This document shows positions 35,810 through 45,216 of a stretch of 64,000 nucleotides of DNA, piece by piece (the first letter of the stretch is position 1; each line of letters opens with the position of its first letter). The notes beneath the pieces are model-generated. The model made no database searches, had not been told where the DNA came from, and worked only from the letters and a program-made list of their open reading frames with translations. The DNA comes from Arenibacter arenosicollis (GTDB lineage Bacteria > Bacteroidota > Bacteroidia > Flavobacteriales > Flavobacteriaceae). The position numbers and the translations under genes were made by a program. Location: positions 62,001 through 126,000 of the forward strand of contig NZ_JACLHY010000013.1 in NCBI RefSeq assembly GCF_014397245.1, given 5' to 3'.

Positions 35810-37390
35810 TTAATTCCATTGGAATGCGAAGTATTCGCATTGATCGGACCCTATATTTCTTATGGCATGCGGCACATTGGATGGCAAGAAGTAGAAGTCC
35901 CCTTTTTGTGCACTAATAACCTGATTACCTATCTCCATTTCGGTCTGCCCATTAATTACAAGAACAATTTCTGTGGCGTAATGGGTATGTGGTTCATGGC
36001 TTTTGATATCAGGATTTAATGTTGTTACATGCATTTCATAATATGGGCACATGGCCGTGGATCGGTGAAAATAATTCCGAACGCCGCCCTTATCGTGTTC
36101 TTTAAAATTCAAATCCTTGAAATCAATTATGGTAGATGCCCCGCTTTTTTTAGCTCTTTTGAAGTCCAATTTCGATTTGGATTTATAGATCATGGTATAA
36201 TATGTACTTCTAGGTGTAATACTTTTTATAAAACCTTTGTCACCCGGTATTAAAACCATTACACTGTTTTTGCCTATGATTTTATCCTTATTATTAACCT
36301 TAATTTGAACCTCCCCGTCCTTTATAATTAAAATTTGCTCCATATCCTTACTGTACAACCTACGTGCAGCCCCATCCGGAAGTTGCACAGTTTTGAATTC
36401 CATTTCGGAAAAATGCATGGTCTCCCCACTTGCCATTATCGAATCGGAAAGTTTTAGTGGAAATTGGTATACACCAGCCTCAATTCTTTTGGGAACAACA
36501 TCACTCCAAAGCCAAGCTAAGGACTCGGGCAGAATAGCCCCTCCATGTTCTCCATTGTGCCCACCTGTCCCCTTTTCAGACTTGATATCGTACCCTTTAT
36601 ACTTTAAAGCCGACTCCATTTGCAAATTTCCTAACCACCAATCTCCATATTGATTATTTAGATCCTTTGTCCCATCCTGCAAAAAAACCTTAATATTCCT
36701 GTAGTCTTGCCTGCGTATCATTGAAGGATAATTGTGTCCCTGCCTAATGTCCGTAAAACTTCCAATATGGCTCATTACCCTATGGAACTCGTTCGGATAA
36801 AACCAAGCCGCTGAAAATGCGCAGATCCCCCCAGAGGACATACCTGCAATACCCCTAAGCCTCGGATCTTTGGAAATATTATAATCCTTTTCCAATTCGG
36901 GTATTATCTCTTGCAATAGAAATTTTCCATAAGTATCAGAAACCGTATCATATTCCAAGCTTCTGTTCGAGGCTTTCCATGGACTATCAACTTGGATAGA
37001 ATCCATGGAATGACCAGGGTTGATAAACAAGCCTATGGTAACTGGCATTTTTCCCTGAGCAATCAGATTATCAAAAACTATTGGAACTCTAAATTGACCT
37101 TCGACATCCGAATAGGCATGACCGTCCTGGAATATCATGAGTGCAGTGGGAATGGCTGGATCGTACTGGCTAGGGACATAAAGATAATAGTCCCGAATAG
37201 TATTGGAATAAATATTGCTTCTCCATTGATGCTTACTCAACTTTCCTTGTGGAATTCCCTCATATACATCAGAATTAGGTCCTTTTTCATAAGAATCTTG
37301 AGCGTAAATCAATGCCGAACATAGCATCATTAAACATACAAGTAGGTAAAAAGAAATAGAACTTTTTAGACCGGTTCGGAAATTTTCCAT
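35810..37390 (-). CDS. secreted esterase fused to two cupin domains
   Basis: A 526-aa protein. The ATG at 37390 was chosen because it opens directly into a signal peptide ending SALIYAQ; a longer frame upstream adds only 24 residues without signal. Residues about 40-285 are an alpha/beta hydrolase of the enterochelin-esterase/CE1 (Fes/YieL) type with GMSSGG (Ser185), an LQDGTKDLN strand with the probable acid, and GGHNGEHGG with the catalytic His. Residues about 300-400 form a degenerate cupin-like domain and about 420-526 a classical cupin with HEPHTHYATEI and a late VPHAIRN. The combination suggests hydrolysis plus sugar or metal-ligand binding. The substrate is unknown. Confidence 0.8.
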   Translation of the reverse strand: MENFRTGLKSSISFYLLVCLMMLCSALIYAQDSYEKGPNSDVYEGIPQGKLSKHQWRSNIYSNTIRDYYLYVPSQYDPAIPTALMIFQDGHAYSDVEGQFRVPIVFDNLIAQGKMPVTIGLFINPGHSMDSIQVDSPWKASNRSLEYDTVSDTYGKFLLQEIIPELEKDYNISKDPRLRGIAGMSSGGICAFSAAWFYPNEFHRVMSHIGSFTDIRQGHNYPSMIRRQDYRNIKVFLQDGTKDLNNQYGDWWLGNLQMESALKYKGYDIKSEKGTGGHNGEHGGAILPESLAWLWSDVVPKRIEAGVYQFPLKLSDSIMASGETMHFSEMEFKTVQLPDGAARRLYSKDMEQILIIKDGEVQIKVNNKDKIIGKNSVMVLIPGDKGFIKSITPRSTYYTMIYKSKSKLDFKRAKKSGASTIIDFKDLNFKEHDKGGVRNYFHRSTAMCPYYEMHVTTLNPDIKSHEPHTHYATEIVLVINGQTEMEIGNQVISAQKGDFYFLPSNVPHAIRNIGSDQCEYFAFQWN

Positions 37391-37523
37391 TTTTGGTAGG
37401 TTAGATATTTGATAAGTAACAATATAAGCATTAATTGCCATTAGGGACATACCCCAATCCATTACTTAAAAGTACTGGTCATTTAATTTTAGAATAGCCG
37501 AATTACATCAAAAGTCCGATGCA

Positions 37524-38387
37524 TCAATACTTGCTGAACAGGTCGGTTGCCTTGTTAAATGCAGCTTCAAAAGCCATCCAATTAACATTGGTTTCCGCTT
37601 TGGCTGATGTAAAATAGGACAGCATTTTTTCCGTTGGCATATTTCCGGTAAGTTCATCCTTAGCCATAGGACACCCGCCAAAACCTTGTACCGCCCCATC
37701 AAATCTGCGACACCCGGCTTTATAGGCTGCGTCTACCTTTTCATGCCATTTCGACGGAGTGGTATGTAAATGGGCACCGAATTCTATTTCTGGAAATTTA
37801 GGAATCAGATTAGAAAACAAATAGTTTATAACATCAGGAGTTGAAGAACCCACTGTATCCGAAAGCGACAATATTTTCACTCCCATTCCTGCCAATTTTG
37901 TTGTCCATTCCCCCACTACCTCAACACTCCACGGGTCCCCATAAGGGTTACCAAACCCCATTGATATATAGGTAACCACTTCTTTACCTGAGGCTTTGGC
38001 TATACATAAAATCTCTTCCAAGGTATCTACGGATTGAGCAATAGTTTTATGGGTGTTCCGCATTTGAAAGTTCTCCGATATAGAAAAAGGATAACCCAAA
38101 TAATCTATGGATTTATGTTCTGAGGCATCCATTGCCCCCCTTACATTGGCCACAATAGCCAAGAGTTTACTAGACGTCTTGGTCAGGTCCAATTGAGAAA
38201 GTACCTCAGCTGTATCCACCATTTGTGGAATGGCCCGAGGCGAAACAAAACTCCCAAAGTCTATGGTGTCGAACCCGCAATTCAGTAAGGATTGAATATA
38301 TCTTACTTTTTTTTCAGTAGGAATAAAAGTCTTAATGCCCTGCATGGCATCTCTTGGACATTCTATTATTTTTATGGTATTGGACAT
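37524..38387 (-). CDS. hydroxymethylglutaryl-CoA lyase
   Basis: A 287-aa DRE-TIM metallolyase that splits HMG-CoA to acetoacetate and acetyl-CoA in leucine or ketone-body metabolism. It has the early ECPRDAMQGIKTFIPTEKK segment with the active-site Arg, the metal-binding HLHTT, and the signature GFGGCPMAKDELTGNMPTE with the catalytic Cys. The signature differs from the classical GLGGCPYA form, so an HMG-CoA lyase-like relative with another acyl-CoA substrate is possible. The next gene, 30 nt upstream in position, is a LysE-type exporter. Confidence 0.88.
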   Translation of the reverse strand: MSNTIKIIECPRDAMQGIKTFIPTEKKVRYIQSLLNCGFDTIDFGSFVSPRAIPQMVDTAEVLSQLDLTKTSSKLLAIVANVRGAMDASEHKSIDYLGYPFSISENFQMRNTHKTIAQSVDTLEEILCIAKASGKEVVTYISMGFGNPYGDPWSVEVVGEWTTKLAGMGVKILSLSDTVGSSTPDVINYLFSNLIPKFPEIEFGAHLHTTPSKWHEKVDAAYKAGCRRFDGAVQGFGGCPMAKDELTGNMPTEKMLSYFTSAKAETNVNWMAFEAAFNKATDLFSKY

Positions 38388-38417
38388 TCCCTGGCTAAAG
38401 CTTTTTCAAAATTACTA

Positions 38418-39044
38418 TTATTTATCAGATAATAACAGATAAACACCAATACCCACAAAAACAATAATCTGCAGCCATTTTAGGATTTTACCCAATTGTC
38501 TATTCTCCCTGATATATTTGGAAATGGTACCTGAAAGCATTGCAATGGCACTAAAAATTGTAAAGGAGACCACTATAAATATGGCTGCCAGAACATAGAA
38601 TTGAATTACAATATTTATAGCATCACTAAATAAAAATCCTGGAAAGAAAGCCAAGAAAAAAATGGTGACTTTAGGGTTGAGCACATTCATTATAAAACCT
38701 TGCTTATAAAGAGCACCCAATGATTTTTTAGCTACGCTATCATTGGATATTTCCAGATCATCACTACTCTTAAAAACTTTGAAAGCCAAATAAAACAGAT
38801 AGATGGCACCGAATAATTTAATTACAAAAAACAAATTCGGGTTTTGCCTTATTACAGCCGAAACACCAAATGCCAGTAAAGTTGCATGTACCAAACAGCC
38901 TGTCATTAGGCCAGCCACTGTGGCAACGCCATATTTTTTCCCATTGGTCATACTCTGTATCAACACAAAAATATTATCGGGTCCCGGAGATATAGCCAGA
39001 GCGGCTGTGGCCAATACAAATGTCAATAATATGTCGTAATTCAA
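38418..39044 (-). CDS. LysE/RhtB-family amino-acid exporter
   Basis: A 208-aa inner-membrane protein with six hydrophobic helices and the family segment AISPGPDNIFVLIQSMTNGK near residue 17. The family exports amino acids such as lysine, threonine or homoserine lactones. The start is TTG at 39044: the frame closes upstream at a TAA without an ATG, and the first internal Met is after helix 1. The cargo is unknown. It may be co-transcribed with the lyase. Confidence 0.87.
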   Translation of the reverse strand: MNYDILLTFVLATAALAISPGPDNIFVLIQSMTNGKKYGVATVAGLMTGCLVHATLLAFGVSAVIRQNPNLFFVIKLFGAIYLFYLAFKVFKSSDDLEISNDSVAKKSLGALYKQGFIMNVLNPKVTIFFLAFFPGFLFSDAINIVIQFYVLAAIFIVVSFTIFSAIAMLSGTISKYIRENRQLGKILKWLQIIVFVGIGVYLLLSDK

Positions 39045-39185
39045 ATCCAGGTATTTTATATTTTACCAACAAAGGTTGGAAAATACCAATTATTTATCAT
39101 CTTTTGATTAAATATTATGGGATAAATATGTCCACTATAAATAATCGTTATCCAAGTTTTTTATATCTTCCACAAAAAATAATAT

Positions 39186-39608
39186 ATGAAACCAGTTTTT
39201 TACACCATCAGTCTATTGGCTGCCATACTACTAATGAGCTCCAACATCCCTAACACCAATAATTTTAAAGAGGATTTAAGTATGCACGATTCAAAAAAAC
39301 AGGACAGCGTACTGCGACACGTTGTGCTATTTAAATTTAAGGAAAATACGTCCAAAGCGGATATTACAAAAGTAGAGAAAGCCTTTAGTGCACTACCTTC
39401 CAAAATACCACAAATAGCAGGTTATGAATGGGGAATTAATAATAGTCCGGAGGGATTGAACAAAGGTTTGACACATTGTTTTTTCGTTACATTCCAAAGT
39501 GAGGAAGATCGCGCTATCTACCTTCCACACCCAGCCCACAAGGCTTTTGTTGAAGTACTTTCACCACATTTGGACGATGTAACTGTGGTGGATTATTGGA
39601 CTAAATAA
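39186..39608 (+). CDS. Dabb (stress-responsive alpha/beta barrel) protein, exported
   Basis: A 140-aa protein with an N-terminal signal (residues 5-19) and a Dabb domain (about 42-138) that begins LRHVVLFKFKENTSKADI and has PHPAHKAFVEVL near the end. The dimeric ferredoxin-like fold is found in stress proteins and small cyclases or monooxygenases. An exported version is common in marine Bacteroidota; the function is unknown. A strong terminator follows. Confidence 0.85.
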   Translation: MKPVFYTISLLAAILLMSSNIPNTNNFKEDLSMHDSKKQDSVLRHVVLFKFKENTSKADITKVEKAFSALPSKIPQIAGYEWGINNSPEGLNKGLTHCFFVTFQSEEDRAIYLPHPAHKAFVEVLSPHLDDVTVVDYWTK

Positions 39609-39630
39609 TAATCGTACCGAAGGGAAATAA

Positions 39631-39671
39631 AAAAAACAGGCTTATCCAGTATTTGGATAAGCCTGTTTTTT
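39631..39671. terminator. bidirectional terminator, Dabb gene and pyrD
   Basis: An 18-bp perfect stem (39631-39648 with 39654-39671) with a 5-nt loop, whose outer pairs are an A-run and a T-run, so both strands have T-tails. It sits between two convergent genes. Confidence 0.92.
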
Positions 39672-39715
39672 TTATGATCACTCTGAAAACTAATACTTGA
39701 TACAGCCTATCTTTT

Positions 39716-40759
39716 TCAACTATGCGCCTTATTAATAATGGCTTTGTTGATTTTTTTGATAAGCGCAGGGCCTTCATAAATAAAACCCGTCCATAACTGG
39801 ATTAGATCGGCCCCAGCTTCCAATTTTTCGAGCGCATCCTCTGCGGAATGAATTCCCCCAACACCAATAATTGGAAACGCCTTATTGCTTTTTTGGGACA
39901 AAAACCGGATTACTTCCGTACTTCTTTTGGTAAGAGGTCTACCGCTTAAACCTCCAGCTTCCTGCTTTAAAACTACGCTGGATTTCAAATTGTCGCGGGC
40001 AATAGTTGTATTGGATGCTATAACTCCGTCTATTTCCGTATCCTTAACAATACCAATAATATCCATTAACTGATCATCTGTTAAATCCGGGGCAATTTTT
40101 AATAATATAGGCCTTTCCTTATTATGTTTGGCATTGGCCAATTTGGTATTTTCATTTTTCAGCTCTTTTAATAAGGCCGTCAAAGGCTTCCTATCCTGAA
40201 GTTCCCTTAAGCCCGGGGTGTTTGGTGAGCTTACGTTTACCACAAAATAATCCACATGGTCAAAAAGGGCATCAAAACAGATTAAATAATCATTTGCCGC
40301 CATGTCGTTAGGAGTCACTTTGTTCTTCCCAATATTACCCCCGACCAACACTCTATGAGTTTTCTTTAAATTTTCAACGGCTTCTAAAACCCCTTTATTA
40401 TTAAATCCCATTCTGTTAATTATGGCCTGATCTTCCTTAAGGCGAAACAAGCGTTTTTTAGGATTTCCATCTTGAGGTTTGGGCGTCAACGTTCCAATTT
40501 CAATAAATCCAAATCCAAAATCGGATAGTTCATTATACAACTTGGCATCCTTGTCGAAACCCGCTGCCAAACCGACTGGATTTTTAAATCTCAACCCAAA
40601 CAATTCACGTTCCAAACGAGGGTCGTTGACCGAATATATGGACCTAAATATTCCAGATAAGCCTATTCTGGAAAAAAAACGAAGGGCATTAAAAATTAAA
40701 TGATGGACTTTTTCGGGATCAAATTGAAAAAGTATGGGGCGGATAACCAGCTTGTACAT
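39716..40759 (-). CDS. pyrD: quinone-dependent dihydroorotate dehydrogenase
   Basis: A 347-aa class 2 enzyme that oxidises dihydroorotate to orotate at the inner membrane in pyrimidine synthesis. The N-terminal membrane-associating helices, the FMN-site segment [12 protein letters not shown] and [14 protein letters not shown] with the catalytic Ser are present. The ATG at 40759 was chosen because a TTG 18 nt upstream lies within a TATTTTTG -7 element (40775-40782). Confidence 0.96.
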   Translation of the reverse strand: MYKLVIRPILFQFDPEKVHHLIFNALRFFSRIGLSGIFRSIYSVNDPRLERELFGLRFKNPVGLAAGFDKDAKLYNELSDFGFGFIEIGTLTPKPQDGNPKKRLFRLKEDQAIINRMGFNNKGVLEAVENLKKTHRVLVGGNIGKNKVTPNDMAANDYLICFDALFDHVDYFVVNVSSPNTPGLRELQDRKPLTALLKELKNENTKLANAKHNKERPILLKIAPDLTDDQLMDIIGIVKDTEIDGVIASNTTIARDNLKSSVVLKQEAGGLSGRPLTKRSTEVIRFLSQKSNKAFPIIGVGGIHSAEDALEKLEAGADLIQLWTGFIYEGPALIKKINKAIINKAHS

Positions 40760-40841
40760 GAAAATTATTTTCCACAAAAATACAAACTACCTCCGCTAAA
40801 CTATCCTATAAACACGCTTTTTATTAACATTTAAATTGGAC

Positions 40842-41258
40842 TTATTCCGGTATTATCTCCAAAGGTCGTCTAGAAACTTCCTGGCAAAGTGAAACATACC
40901 TCTGGTACTGCTTTTCATTAAAAATCGCCAAAAGTTTATAGTCGTATTTTCCGAAAACTTGCTTCATTTTCTCCTCAATAACCTTATACTTGGCCCCCAA
41001 TGCTGTTAAATCTTCAGGAGTACTTTGAGGGTGATTTTCAAAAAGATTTTTTCGCTCTTCATCCAATAATCTTGTTTCAATTTCCAGAGCGGCCTTAAAC
41101 TCTTCCAATTTTGTTATTTGCTCCTCTTTAAGCTGAAAAATCTGAATGATCGTATCCGAATCAGTAGCTCCGATTCCCAAACTGCAATCCTTTTGAGCAT
41201 GTCCGGATATCCAAAATCCGACTGAGAGTAATAATGATAAATAAGCTTTTATGTTCAT
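40842..41258 (-). CDS. exported helical hypothetical protein
   Basis: A 138-aa protein with a signal peptide ending SGHAQ (about residue 22) and a predicted two-helix hairpin (about 42-105) rich in Glu, Lys and Leu. The overall shape (small, helical, periplasmic) is like Spy/LTXXQ chaperones but the LTxxQ motif is not clear; QLKEEQITKLEEFK and LLAIFNEKQYQRY are the nearest stretches. Function unknown. Confidence 0.65.
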   Translation of the reverse strand: MNIKAYLSLLLSVGFWISGHAQKDCSLGIGATDSDTIIQIFQLKEEQITKLEEFKAALEIETRLLDEERKNLFENHPQSTPEDLTALGAKYKVIEEKMKQVFGKYDYKLLAIFNEKQYQRYVSLCQEVSRRPLEIIPE

Positions 41259-41469
41259 AAGTCTTATTGCCTAATTAGAATACAAATATAAGTTAATAAT
41301 CCAACCACTTATACTGCCCTTAAAACGTAACTCTGCTTTACCAAATACTGAGTGAAATCCTATTTATTACGCCTACATCATTTATGATGGAACAAGTAAT
41401 ATAAGACTGTTGCTATAACAGTGCTTAATAAAAAATAATAAGCTGTATTTTTGATTAAAATTTTGTTTT

Positions 41470-42693
41470 ATGCAACATATTATAGACCGATTTATAAGTT
41501 ATATTACCATAGACACACAAAGCGATCCCAACTCCACCAATACTCCTAGTACGGAAAAACAATGGACGCTTGCCCGTAAATTAGTTGAAGAACTAGAACA
41601 AATAGGGATGCAGGATGTAGTCATAGATGACAAGGCCTACATTATGGCAACTTTGCCAAGCAATATAGAAAAAGAAGTACCTACTATTGGCTTTATATCC
41701 CATTTTGATACTTCCCCTGATTTTACGGCAACCAACGTAAAACCACAAATAATAAAAAATTATGATGGTGGTGAAATTGTTCTGAATAAAGCGGAAAATA
41801 TAATACTCTCACCCAGTTATTTTGATGACCTGTTGCAATACAAGGGCAATACCCTTATCACCACAGATGGCAAAACTTTGTTGGGCGCAGACGATAAGGC
41901 CGGAATTACAGAAATAGTTACGGCCATGGAGCATTTAATAAATCATCCGGAAATTAAACATGGTAAGATTCGAGTGGGTTTTACACCCGATGAAGAAATT
42001 GGCCGCGGGGCACATCATTTTGATGTTGCAGCATTTGGGGCTGATTGGGCCTACACCATGGATGGAAGCCAAATTGGGGAGTTGGAATACGAAAATTTTA
42101 ATGCCGCTGGCGCCAAAGTAACCATTACGGGAAAAAGTGTGCATCCCGGTTATGCCAAAGGAAAAATGGTCAATGCCATACTTATTGCCAACGATTTTAT
42201 TTCTCAACTCCCCGGACATGAAGTCCCGCAAAAAACTATGGGAAGGGAAGGCTTTTTTCATGTCCACCATGTAAAAGGGGAAATTGAGCTAGCCGAAATT
42301 GAACTGATTATTCGGGACCACGACCTAAAAAAATTCCAACAACGAAAGGAGTTATTACAACACATTACGGAGAAATTAAATGCGGAATACGGGGATTTCG
42401 TCAAGATTGATATCAAAGACCAATATTTTAATATGCGCGAAAAAATTGAACCCGTAATGCATATTGTTGATATCGCCAAACAGGCCATGGAAAGCTTAAA
42501 TATTAAACCCATAATTAAACCCATACGTGGTGGCACAGACGGTTCTCAATTGAGTTATATGGGCTTACCTTGTCCCAACATTTTTGCAGGTGGACATAAT
42601 TTTCATGGTAAATATGAATATGTTCCTGTTGAAAGCATGCAAAAAGCAGTTGATGTTATCGTAAAAATTTGCGAACTTACAGCTGATAGATAG
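41470..42693 (+). CDS. pepT: peptidase T (tripeptide aminopeptidase)
   Basis: A 407-aa di-zinc M20B peptidase that removes the N-terminal residue of tripeptides in the cytosol. Metal and catalytic residues are in HFDTSPDFT, LGADDKAGITEI and TPDEEIGRGAHHFD; the C-terminal GGHNFHGKYEYVPVESM supplies the last metal His. Length matches the family. A TATTTTTG element at 41446-41453 could be its -7 box. Confidence 0.96.
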   Translation: MQHIIDRFISYITIDTQSDPNSTNTPSTEKQWTLARKLVEELEQIGMQDVVIDDKAYIMATLPSNIEKEVPTIGFISHFDTSPDFTATNVKPQIIKNYDGGEIVLNKAENIILSPSYFDDLLQYKGNTLITTDGKTLLGADDKAGITEIVTAMEHLINHPEIKHGKIRVGFTPDEEIGRGAHHFDVAAFGADWAYTMDGSQIGELEYENFNAAGAKVTITGKSVHPGYAKGKMVNAILIANDFISQLPGHEVPQKTMGREGFFHVHHVKGEIELAEIELIIRDHDLKKFQQRKELLQHITEKLNAEYGDFVKIDIKDQYFNMREKIEPVMHIVDIAKQAMESLNIKPIIKPIRGGTDGSQLSYMGLPCPNIFAGGHNFHGKYEYVPVESMQKAVDVIVKICELTADR

Positions 42694-42751
42694 CGACATA
42701 CCTATGCACCGCTCCGATCTCTATGTTTTAAATATCTACTGACATAAAAGC

Positions 42752-43348
42752 ATGAAAAATCAGGAAAAGATAGAAGCCTATTATGCAAAAGAACAACCCT
42801 TCAAGGAAGGCATTGGTCTTTTAAGGGAATTGGCGCTTAAAACCGAACTTAATGAAACTTACAAATGGGGCATACCCGTCTATACTATAGATAATAAAAA
42901 TGTATTGGGCATACTGGCCTTTAAACATCATTTCGGCATATGGTTCTATAATGGCGTCTTTTTAAAGGACCCAAAAAAAGTACTCGAAAATGCCCAAGAG
43001 GGTAAAACCAAAGCCATGAGACATTGGAAATTCACCTCAATAGCCGATATAAACAATGCTGCCGTGTTATCCTATTTTCAAGAGGCTATTGACAATCAAA
43101 AAAAAGGATTGGTGCTGATTCCCGAAAAGAACAAGCCGATTTCAATACCGTCCTTGCTTAAAAAGGCTATGGATAACAACGAAGCCTTGAAAATGAATTA
43201 TGAAGGCTTAACGGCCTATAAACAAAGGGAATATTGTGAATATATTTCTGAGGCCAAACAAGAAAAAACAAAACTGTCCCGCTTGGAAAAAAGTGTCGCG
43301 CTTCTACTCGAAGGCCTTGGGCTACACGATAAATATAGGAAAGGATAA
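42752..43348 (+). CDS. DUF1801/YdeI-like protein
   Basis: A 198-aa cytosolic protein with an N-terminal DUF1801 domain (about 10-115; TYKWGIPVYTIDNKNVLGI and KHHFGIWFYNGVFLKDP) and a C-terminal OmdA/YdeI-type helical domain (about 125-195; YEGLTAYKQREYCEYISEAK). It is 58 nt after pepT. Function unknown. A heptamer tandem repeat starts 2 nt after its stop codon. Confidence 0.85.
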   Translation: MKNQEKIEAYYAKEQPFKEGIGLLRELALKTELNETYKWGIPVYTIDNKNVLGILAFKHHFGIWFYNGVFLKDPKKVLENAQEGKTKAMRHWKFTSIADINNAAVLSYFQEAIDNQKKGLVLIPEKNKPISIPSLLKKAMDNNEALKMNYEGLTAYKQREYCEYISEAKQEKTKLSRLEKSVALLLEGLGLHDKYRKG

Positions 43349-43350
43349 TC

Positions 43351-43414
<64 letters not shown>

Positions 43415-43465
43415 AAAAAAGAATATTCTGCTGAACTTTCCAATTATGTCTAAATGTATGATGAT

Positions 43466-45043
43466 TTATTTGGTAGTATTTTCCAGCACTACAATGGATG
43501 GTCCATTGGCTAGCCACTTTTGCCCCAAACCTGTTGTATCACCTAGGGGCAGAAAATAAACAAAAGACCCCAAGGCCAGATCAATATCACCATCCCCATC
43601 CATGTCCTCGGCATCCATCACTATCCATCGTCCTCTGGTCGACTCTGGAAAGGAGTAGTCCTCGAAACTAAGATTTCCTTTATTTTCAAGATAAACAAAA
43701 CTCTCTTCAGGGGAACTGGCATAGTCAGGAAAAAATGAGATTGCTGCAATATCCACATCCCCGTCCAAATCATAATCCGTTGGAATAGCTTTATAGGCCC
43801 CGTTTAATTGATAAAAATAAGATTGTTTAAAATTTAAATTCCCATCATTTAAAAATATGTAAACACCATGATAATCCTTTAATATGGGAGTTTTGTCGGC
43901 GTTATCCCCACATACATAAAGGATATCATCAAAACCATCATTATTAAAATCTACCAACTCCATATATTGGGAACCATTGAGTGGTAAAAAAGAAAGCAGT
44001 CGTCTAGTTGAAAACGATCCATTACCTTGATTTTGATAATAGAAAATACCTTCATCGCCCTGGGCCATTAACACAAAAATATCAGAAAATCCGTCCCCAT
44101 TGATATCCTTTATTACAGCCTTGATGGCTCCCGGTCTGTTATCCAGTGGCCTCATGGTGTATTTATCACCCCCTAGGTTCTGGTACCAAACCAATTTTCC
44201 AGTCTCATTACCGTACTCACAGGCAACAATGTCCTCGCGTCCATCGTTATTTAAATCTCCGTAGGCCATATTCACCGGCCTTTGTAAATTTGGAATGACT
44301 TCCTTGGAAGTGTATGGTTCGCCAATTCCTTTGGTAAATATTTTTAACAAAGATCCATCCGAAACGTCGTTAGGAAAAATATTTTTACCTGCAGTCGTCA
44401 AATAAATGGTATCCGACTTTTCATAATAGTGGGTGGGCGCTGTCTTGAGACCCAGAACAAAATCCTTTTCAAGATTTGGGGTCAGAAACGTTAGGCTATT
44501 TATATTTCGTTTACTATCTGCAAATACCACTCCCCTATTTTCCGGAAGGATTTTAACCATGGAAGTAAGCGCTGGAATATGGGAATAAGCGGACTCCCTA
44601 TATGTAAAATGCTTCAGACTCATTTTAATTTTGTTGGCCCGTTTTGGAGGCAAAATGGTATCAGGTGAGTTGCTTAGGTAATAATCTACTATTTTAACCC
44701 AATCTTCTTTTGCCAAAAGAGGTTTTTCAGGAAAAATATTCGCTTGTTTTACTACTTCCCCACTTCTACCATTATCAAACAGACTATCGGGTCGTACATT
44801 TCCCTTATAAATCCCCAATCGATGCCCCATTGAGGGTAGCACATCGTTTTTCCAACTGGACTTTGGTAACAATTCCGGTTTAACAAAAAGATGACAACTG
44901 GCGCAATGAATTTCGGCCAAACGGCTCCCCTTAAGGTCGGTGGTCTGTATTTCCTTGTATTCTAGGGTTTGCGAATCCTTCTTTTTTCCGGTACAGGAAA
45001 GTACTAGGCCAACAAGTAGACACAAGGCAATAAATTGTTTCAT
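43466..45043 (-). CDS. lipoprotein with cytochrome c motif and FG-GAP repeats
   Basis: A 525-aa protein anchored by a lipobox Cys17 (VLSC). Residues 45-140 carry the heme-attachment motif CASCH (47-51) and PSMGHR with a candidate axial Met. From about residue 150 on there are beta-propeller repeats with Asp-rich calcium loops of the FG-GAP/VCBS type (for example [45 protein letters not shown]). The layout suggests a surface-exposed redox or adhesion protein. Partner unknown. Confidence 0.85.
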   Translation of the reverse strand: MKQFIALCLLVGLVLSCTGKKKDSQTLEYKEIQTTDLKGSRLAEIHCASCHLFVKPELLPKSSWKNDVLPSMGHRLGIYKGNVRPDSLFDNGRSGEVVKQANIFPEKPLLAKEDWVKIVDYYLSNSPDTILPPKRANKIKMSLKHFTYRESAYSHIPALTSMVKILPENRGVVFADSKRNINSLTFLTPNLEKDFVLGLKTAPTHYYEKSDTIYLTTAGKNIFPNDVSDGSLLKIFTKGIGEPYTSKEVIPNLQRPVNMAYGDLNNDGREDIVACEYGNETGKLVWYQNLGGDKYTMRPLDNRPGAIKAVIKDINGDGFSDIFVLMAQGDEGIFYYQNQGNGSFSTRRLLSFLPLNGSQYMELVDFNNDGFDDILYVCGDNADKTPILKDYHGVYIFLNDGNLNFKQSYFYQLNGAYKAIPTDYDLDGDVDIAAISFFPDYASSPEESFVYLENKGNLSFEDYSFPESTRGRWIVMDAEDMDGDGDIDLALGSFVYFLPLGDTTGLGQKWLANGPSIVVLENTTK

Positions 45044-45216
45044 AAAATTTTCAATTATTATGGCAAATCACGAAATATCAACATAAAGGAAACCTAATTT
45101 ACGAAGATACCACAGTATCCTGAAGTTTAAGGAAAACTTCAATCACGCCATTAAAATATGAAAACTTAGTGGTTCCAACCTTATTGCATGTAATTCTTTA
45201 TTACACCTAATAACTT

